This document shows, in pieces, positions 6,247-9,437 of a DNA stretch of 9,437 bases (the stretch's first letter is position 1; every line of letters begins with the position of its first letter). The stretch covers positions 1 through 9,437 of the forward strand of contig SYBY01000191.1 in assembly GCA_005788585.1 (NCBI GenBank). The letters are read 5' to 3'. A program made the position numbers and the translations under genes. The notes under the pieces were generated by a model, which was not told the origin of the DNA, made no database searches, and saw only the letters and a list, made by a program, of their open reading frames with translations. The DNA comes from Actinomycetota bacterium. Its GTDB lineage: Bacteria; Actinomycetota; Thermoleophilia; Solirubrobacterales; Solirubrobacteraceae.

Positions 6247-7729
6247 GGATCTTGCCCGTCGGGCCCTTCGGGAGCTCCTCGAGGACCTGGATGATCCGCG
6301 GGTACTTGTAGGCGGCGACGCGCTCCTTGACGAAGGCCTGGAGCTCCTCGGTGTCGATCGTCTGCCCCGGCTTGGGCACGACGGCGCAGGCGATCTCCTC
6401 GCCGAACTCGTCGTGGGGGACGCCGAAGATCGCGGCCTCGAGCACGGCGGGGTGCTCGTAGACGACCTCCTCGATCTCGCGCGGGTAGACGTTGTAGCCG
6501 CCGCGGATGATCATGTCCTTCGTGCGGTCGACGATGAAGTAGTAGCCGTCCTCGTCGCGCGTCGCCATGTCGCCGGTCTTGAACCAGCCGTCGGCGGTGA
6601 TGGCCTCCTTCGTGGCGTCCGGGCGGTTCCAGTAGCCGCTCATGACGTTGTGGCCGCGGATGACGATCTCGCCCACCTCGCCCGTCGGCACGGGCTTGCC
6701 GTCCTCGTCCCAGACGTCCATCTCGACGCCCCAGATCGGCGTGCCGATCGACCCGGCCTTGCTGGGCTGGTCGGGCTGGTTGAACGACGCGACCGGGCTG
6801 GTCTCCGACAGGCCGTAGCCCTCGAGGATCCGCGCCATCTTCTCGCCGACGGCGTTGAGCACCTCGACGGGGATCGCCGCGCCGCCGGAGATGCACAGGC
6901 GCAGCGAGGAGACGTCGGTCTCGGCGAGCTTCGGCGTGTTCAGGAACGCGACGTACATCGTCGGGACGCCCGCGAACAGCGTGGCCTTGTACTGCTCGAT
7001 CAGCGCGAGCGCCTCGTTCGGGTCGAAGCGCGGAAGCAGGATGAGCGTCGCCCCGGCGCGGAGCATGCCGTTCATCGTCACGGTCTGGCCGAAGCTGTGG
7101 AACAGCGGCAGGGCGCCGAGCGCGACGTCATCGGACGTCGCCTCGAACATGCGCGAGTTGACCTCGGTGTTCCACAGCAGGTTGCTGTGCGTGAGCGTCG
7201 CGCCCTTCGGCTTGCCGGTCGTGCCCGACGTGTAGAGCAGGACAGCGGGGTCGGTCGGCTCGCACTGGTGGATGCCCTCGAGCGGCTCGACGGTGCCGAT
7301 CAGGGCCTCCACGCGCTCGATGCCCGCCGGCGGCTCGTCGGGGCCCGCGCCGACCATCGGCACGCCGGCCAGGCCGGCGCCCTCGTAGGCGTCGGCGCCG
7401 AAGCCGTTCCACGCGACGAGGACCTTCGCGCCGGAGTCCTGGAGGTAGAACGCGATCTCGCGACCCTTGAGCAGCACGTTCATCGGCACGACCACGGCCC
7501 CGGCGCGCAGGGCGCCGTAGTACGCGATCGGGAAGTGCGGCACGTTCGGCAGCATCAGCGCGACGCGGTCGCCCGGCTGGATGCCGCGCGCCTTCAGCAG
7601 CGCGGCGAAGCGCTTGGTCTGCTCGTCGAGCTGCGCGTACGTGACGGCGAGCTCACCGAGACGCAGGGCGACGTGGTCGGGCGCGCGGCGCGCGCTCTGA
7701 TCGAGCAGGGTGGCGAGATTGAGACCCAT
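6191..7729 (-). CDS. Long-chain fatty acid-CoA ligase (AMP-binding, FadD-like)
   Basis: 512 residues, the normal length for a FadD-type acyl-CoA synthetase, which activates fatty acids to acyl-AMP and then acyl-CoA for degradation or lipid synthesis. Visible ANL-superfamily motifs are the phosphate-binding YTSGTTGKPKG (166-176), GYGLSET with Glu309 for Mg-ATP, GWFKTGD with Asp387 for the ribose hydroxyls, Arg402 in VDRTKD at the domain hinge, and the catalytic Lys493 in PTGKILKREI. No signal peptide, so cytoplasmic or membrane-peripheral. I prefer the ATG at 7729, which has GGGGGAG ten bases upstream and begins MGLNLATLLDQSARRAP as the family does. A GTG at 7762 would add 11 residues with a poorer-spaced site. 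The TAG stop lies inside the 3' end of the convergent cyclase gene (56-base overlap). Fatty-acid chain-length preference cannot be read, so I give no symbol. Confidence 0.93.
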   Translation of the reverse strand: MGLNLATLLDQSARRAPDHVALRLGELAVTYAQLDEQTKRFAALLKARGIQPGDRVALMLPNVPHFPIAYYGALRAGAVVVPMNVLLKGREIAFYLQDSGAKVLVAWNGFGADAYEGAGLAGVPMVGAGPDEPPAGIERVEALIGTVEPLEGIHQCEPTDPAVLLYTSGTTGKPKGATLTHSNLLWNTEVNSRMFEATSDDVALGALPLFHSFGQTVTMNGMLRAGATLILLPRFDPNEALALIEQYKATLFAGVPTMYVAFLNTPKLAETDVSSLRLCISGGAAIPVEVLNAVGEKMARILEGYGLSETSPVASFNQPDQPSKAGSIGTPIWGVEMDVWDEDGKPVPTGEVGEIVIRGHNVMSGYWNRPDATKEAITADGWFKTGDMATRDEDGYYFIVDRTKDMIIRGGYNVYPREIEEVVYEHPAVLEAAIFGVPHDEFGEEIACAVVPKPGQTIDTEELQAFVKERVAAYKYPRIIQVLEELPKGPTGKILKREIDRAPFASGQPASA

Positions 7730-7739
7730 CTGCGGCGGA

Positions 7740-7746
7740 CTCCCCC
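7740..7746 (-). promoter_or_regulatory. Ribosome binding site selecting the 7729 start of the acyl-CoA ligase
   Basis: GGGGGAG on the minus strand (7746 down to 7740) ends ten bases before the ATG at 7729. The spacing is slightly long but better than that for the GTG at 7762, whose nearest GGGGAG is 13 bases away. Confidence 0.55.
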
Positions 7747-7831
7747 GGGTGGTGTTGGGCACGAAACAGGCGGTGCTCCCCGGAGGCTACGCCTTCCGGC
7801 GCCCCGGGGTCGAAGCGAACTTACACCACCG

Positions 7832-7851
7832 TAGGTACCCGTGCATACCTA
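7832..7851. promoter_or_regulatory. Dyad TAGGTA-N8-TACCTA, candidate operator between divergent genes
   Basis: Perfect 6-base arms (7832-7837 and 7846-7851) separated by 8 bases give a 20-bp dyad, a size typical of TetR- or GntR-type operators. It covers the -35 region of the candidate exporter promoter. It would also lie just upstream of a possible ligase promoter (TAAGTT, minus strand, 7823 down to 7818). It is noticeably more AT-rich than its surroundings. The cognate regulator is not in the window. Confidence 0.45.
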
Positions 7852-7861
7852 TCTCTGGGCG

Positions 7862-7867
7862 TACGAT
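7862..7867 (+). promoter_or_regulatory. -10 element for a leaderless LysE-family exporter transcript
   Basis: TACGAT matches TANNNT and ends 6 bases before the ATG at 7874, so transcription would begin at or next to the start codon. No Shine-Dalgarno sequence is present, in keeping with leaderless translation, which is common in actinobacteria. No good -35 is seen, and the dyad at 7832-7851 occupies that place. Confidence 0.5.
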
Positions 7868-7873
7868 CACGGC

Positions 7874-8512
7874 ATGCCGGAACCCCACACACTGGGTCTG
7901 TTCGTCCTCGCCGCGCTCGTCCTGGTGCTCATCCCCGGGCCGGGGGTCCTGTACATCGTGGCGCGCAGCGTCGACCAGGGACGGCGGGCCGGGCTGCTGT
8001 CGGTGGCCGGCGTCGGCGCGGGCAACATGGTCCAGGTGGTCTGGGCGGCGCTCGGACTGTCGGCGCTCGTGGCGTCGTCGGCCGTGGCGTTCGACGTCGT
8101 GCGCTACGCCGGCGCCGCGTACCTCGTGTGGCTGGGCGTGCAGCGCCTGCGGGCACCGGACGCACCGGCGTCCGCGCCGACGGCCCCGCTGCGCCGGGGC
8201 CGCATCGTCGGCCAGGGCGCGCTGGTCGCCGCGCTGAACCCGAAGACCGCGGTGTTCTTCGTCGCGTTCCTGCCGCAGTTCATCGACCCTGCGAGCGGCG
8301 CGGTCGCGGTCCAGGCCCTCGTGCTCGGCAGCGTGTTCGTGCTGCTCGCCCTGTGCACCGACGCGCTGTACGCCCTGGCCAGCGGCACGCTCGCCGACCG
8401 GTTCCGCGGGCGCGCGGGCGCGCGCGTGGCCCGGGCGTCGAAGTACGGGACCGCCGCCGTGTACGTGGCGCTGGGCGCGGCCACCGCCGCGACGGGCGTC
8501 CGCCGGCGCTGA
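7874..8512 (+). CDS. LysE/RhtB-family amino-acid exporter
   Basis: 212 residues, the usual length for the family. It is an inner-membrane carrier expected to export an amino acid (lysine, threonine, homoserine or similar) using the proton gradient; the substrate cannot be told from sequence. Hydrophobic helices lie near 7-30, 40-62, 66-91, 114-134, 144-170 and 190-208. The family signature PGPG is at 21-24 in the first helix, and NPKTAVFFVAFLPQF (122-136) is the second conserved block. I chose the ATG at 7874 because the protein then starts as LysE proteins do (MPEPHTLGLFVLAAL) and because the -10 element TACGAT lies directly upstream. An in-frame GTG at 7841 would place that promoter inside the gene. 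It is divergent from the acyl-CoA ligase, and an aminotransferase follows after 41 bases. Confidence 0.92.
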   Translation: MPEPHTLGLFVLAALVLVLIPGPGVLYIVARSVDQGRRAGLLSVAGVGAGNMVQVVWAALGLSALVASSAVAFDVVRYAGAAYLVWLGVQRLRAPDAPASAPTAPLRRGRIVGQGALVAALNPKTAVFFVAFLPQFIDPASGAVAVQALVLGSVFVLLALCTDALYALASGTLADRFRGRAGARVARASKYGTAAVYVALGAATAATGVRRR

Positions 8513-8553
8513 CCTCCGCAGGACCCCGGCAACCTGCGAAAGTGCCGGACCCG

Positions 8554-9437
8554 ATGGCCGCCGATCCCCCACCCCCCGCCGCCCGCCTGGCCGCGGTCGC
8601 ATCATCGCCGGTCCGCGAGATCCTCGCGCTGACCGCCCAGGGCGACGTGATCTCCCTCGCCGGCGGGCTGCCGTCCCCCGACACCTTCCCCGCCGACGAG
8701 GTCCGCGCCGCGTTCGCCGACGCGCTGGCCGGTGACGGCGCCCGCCGCGCGCTGCAGTACTCGACGACCGAGGGCAACGTCGCCCTGCGCGAGGCGCACG
8801 CTGCCCGGCTGACGACCCGCGGGCTGCCGACGACCGGCGAGCAGCTGCTGGTGTGCACCGGCTCGCAGCAGGCCCTCGGGCTGGTCTGCGACGTCCTGCT
8901 CGAGCCCGGGGACACGGTGCTCGTCGAGGACCCGACGTACCTCGCGGCGCTCCAGCGCTTCGCGATGGCGGGCGCGCGCAGCGTCGGTGTCGCTTGCGAC
9001 GACGACGGCCTGGTGCCCGAGGAGCTGGAGGCCGCCGTGCGCGAGCACCGCCCGAAGCTGCTCTACACGATGCCGAACTTCCAGAACCCGTCCGGCCGCA
9101 CCCTGCCGGCCGAGCGGCGCGAGGCGATCGCGCGCATCGCCGCGGACCTCGGGCTCTGGATCCTGGAGGACGACCCGTACGGCGAGCTGCGCTACGAGGG
9201 CGCGCCAATCGATCCCATCGCCGCACTCGACGACGCCGCCGACCGCACCATCCACATCTCCTCACTCTCGAAGGTCCTGGCCCCAGGGCTGCGCCTGGGC
9301 TACACGCGGATGCCCGACGCGCTGCGCCCGCAGCTCATCGTCGCCAAGCAGGCCGCCGACCTGCACACCTCGACGATCGACCAGGAGGCCGCGGCCGGCG
9401 CCATGGCGCGCCTGGACCTCGACGCCCACCTGCACGC
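8554..9437 (+). CDS. PLP-dependent aminotransferase, fold type I, 2-aminoadipate/MocR-domain-like (runs off window end)
   Basis: The first 294 codons are present and the frame is open to the last base. The motifs are those of class I/II aminotransferases of the 2-aminoadipate (LysN/ARO8-like) group: SLAGGLPSPDTFP (34-46), YSTTEGNVALREA from Tyr69, GSQQAL (103-108, PLP phosphate contact), EDPTY (125-129), NFQNPSG with Asn178 (175-181), DDPYGELRY with Asp207 and Tyr209 (206-214), and the PLP Schiff-base Lys240 in SSLSK. It would move an amino group between an amino acid and a 2-oxo acid; substrate candidates are 2-aminoadipate, aromatic or branched-chain amino acids. No GntR DNA-binding domain precedes it, so it is an enzyme rather than a MocR regulator. 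An in-frame GTG at 8542 is an alternative start; neither start has a clear ribosome binding site. Probably co-transcribed with the exporter upstream. The C-terminal domain with the substrate-carboxylate Arg is outside the window. Confidence 0.93.
   Translation, partial: MAADPPPPAARLAAVASSPVREILALTAQGDVISLAGGLPSPDTFPADEVRAAFADALAGDGARRALQYSTTEGNVALREAHAARLTTRGLPTTGEQLLVCTGSQQALGLVCDVLLEPGDTVLVEDPTYLAALQRFAMAGARSVGVACDDDGLVPEELEAAVREHRPKLLYTMPNFQNPSGRTLPAERREAIARIAADLGLWILEDDPYGELRYEGAPIDPIAALDDAADRTIHISSLSKVLAPGLRLGYTRMPDALRPQLIVAKQAADLHTSTIDQEAAAGAMARLDLDAHLH

Noticed and set aside
6413..7834. 473-codon open frame on the plus strand
   Set aside because: It is wholly antisense to the acyl-CoA ligase, whose motifs are complete, and encodes repetitive Arg/Asp/Val/Ala-rich sequence.
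7841..7873. GTG at 7841 as start of the exporter
   Set aside because: It would add 11 polar residues before the usual N-terminus and place the -10 element and half of the dyad inside the coding region.
7787..9265. 492-codon open frame on the minus strand
   Set aside because: It is antisense to the exporter and aminotransferase; the product is Arg-rich with no domain.
1..9437. CRISPR array, tRNA, insertion sequence, attachment site or phage genes
   Set aside because: I saw no spaced direct repeats, no tRNA cloverleaf, no transposase or integrase motifs, and no local drop in GC that would suggest transfer.

Overview
The window is very GC-rich, uses GTG as well as ATG starts, and shows several starts with no leader or a very short one. 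Its lipid kinase, acyl-CoA ligase and LysE-family sequences look actinobacterial. I infer Actinomycetota, possibly the Thermoleophilia/Solirubrobacterales group, but no marker gene here proves it. It reads as ordinary chromosome: eight genes cover almost everything, and there is no RNA gene, insertion sequence, phage gene or CRISPR array.

Layout. (1) Bases 1-789, minus strand: N-terminal part of the Lon protease, cut by the window edge, with a candidate promoter near 836-866. (2) Bases 1034-2035, plus: a soluble protein of unknown function with EF-hand-like calcium-binding loops, followed by a terminator-like hairpin at 2040-2074. (3) Bases 2237-6246, plus: four closely packed genes. These are a membrane-anchored diacylglycerol/lipid kinase, a PAP2 lipid phosphatase whose start overlaps the kinase stop (GTGA), and two tandem six-helix GGDEF diguanylate cyclases that overlap each other (ATGA). 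(4) Bases 6191-7729, minus: a long-chain acyl-CoA synthetase that converges on the second cyclase, with overlapping 3' ends. (5) Bases 7874-8512, plus: a LysE/RhtB amino-acid exporter, divergent from the ligase. (6) Base 8554 to the window end, plus: a fold-type I PLP aminotransferase, 41 bases after the exporter and probably in its operon.

How the genes may work together. The kinase and the PAP2 phosphatase could act in opposite directions on the same lipid pool (diacylglycerol and phosphatidate, or a polyprenyl equivalent). Finding them apparently co-transcribed with two c-di-GMP synthases suggests, by inference only, a link between membrane-lipid turnover and c-di-GMP signalling. The two cyclases are full-length tandem duplicates whose sensor and catalytic parts align without gaps over a long stretch. 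The exporter and aminotransferase look like an amino-acid catabolism/export unit.

The most interesting non-coding signals are a TAGGTA-N8-TACCTA dyad in the divergent region between the ligase and the exporter, a 14-bp perfect hairpin at 2146-2192, and small dyads in the intergenic region upstream of lon and the EF-hand gene. I did not find a clearly new defence or mobile system.
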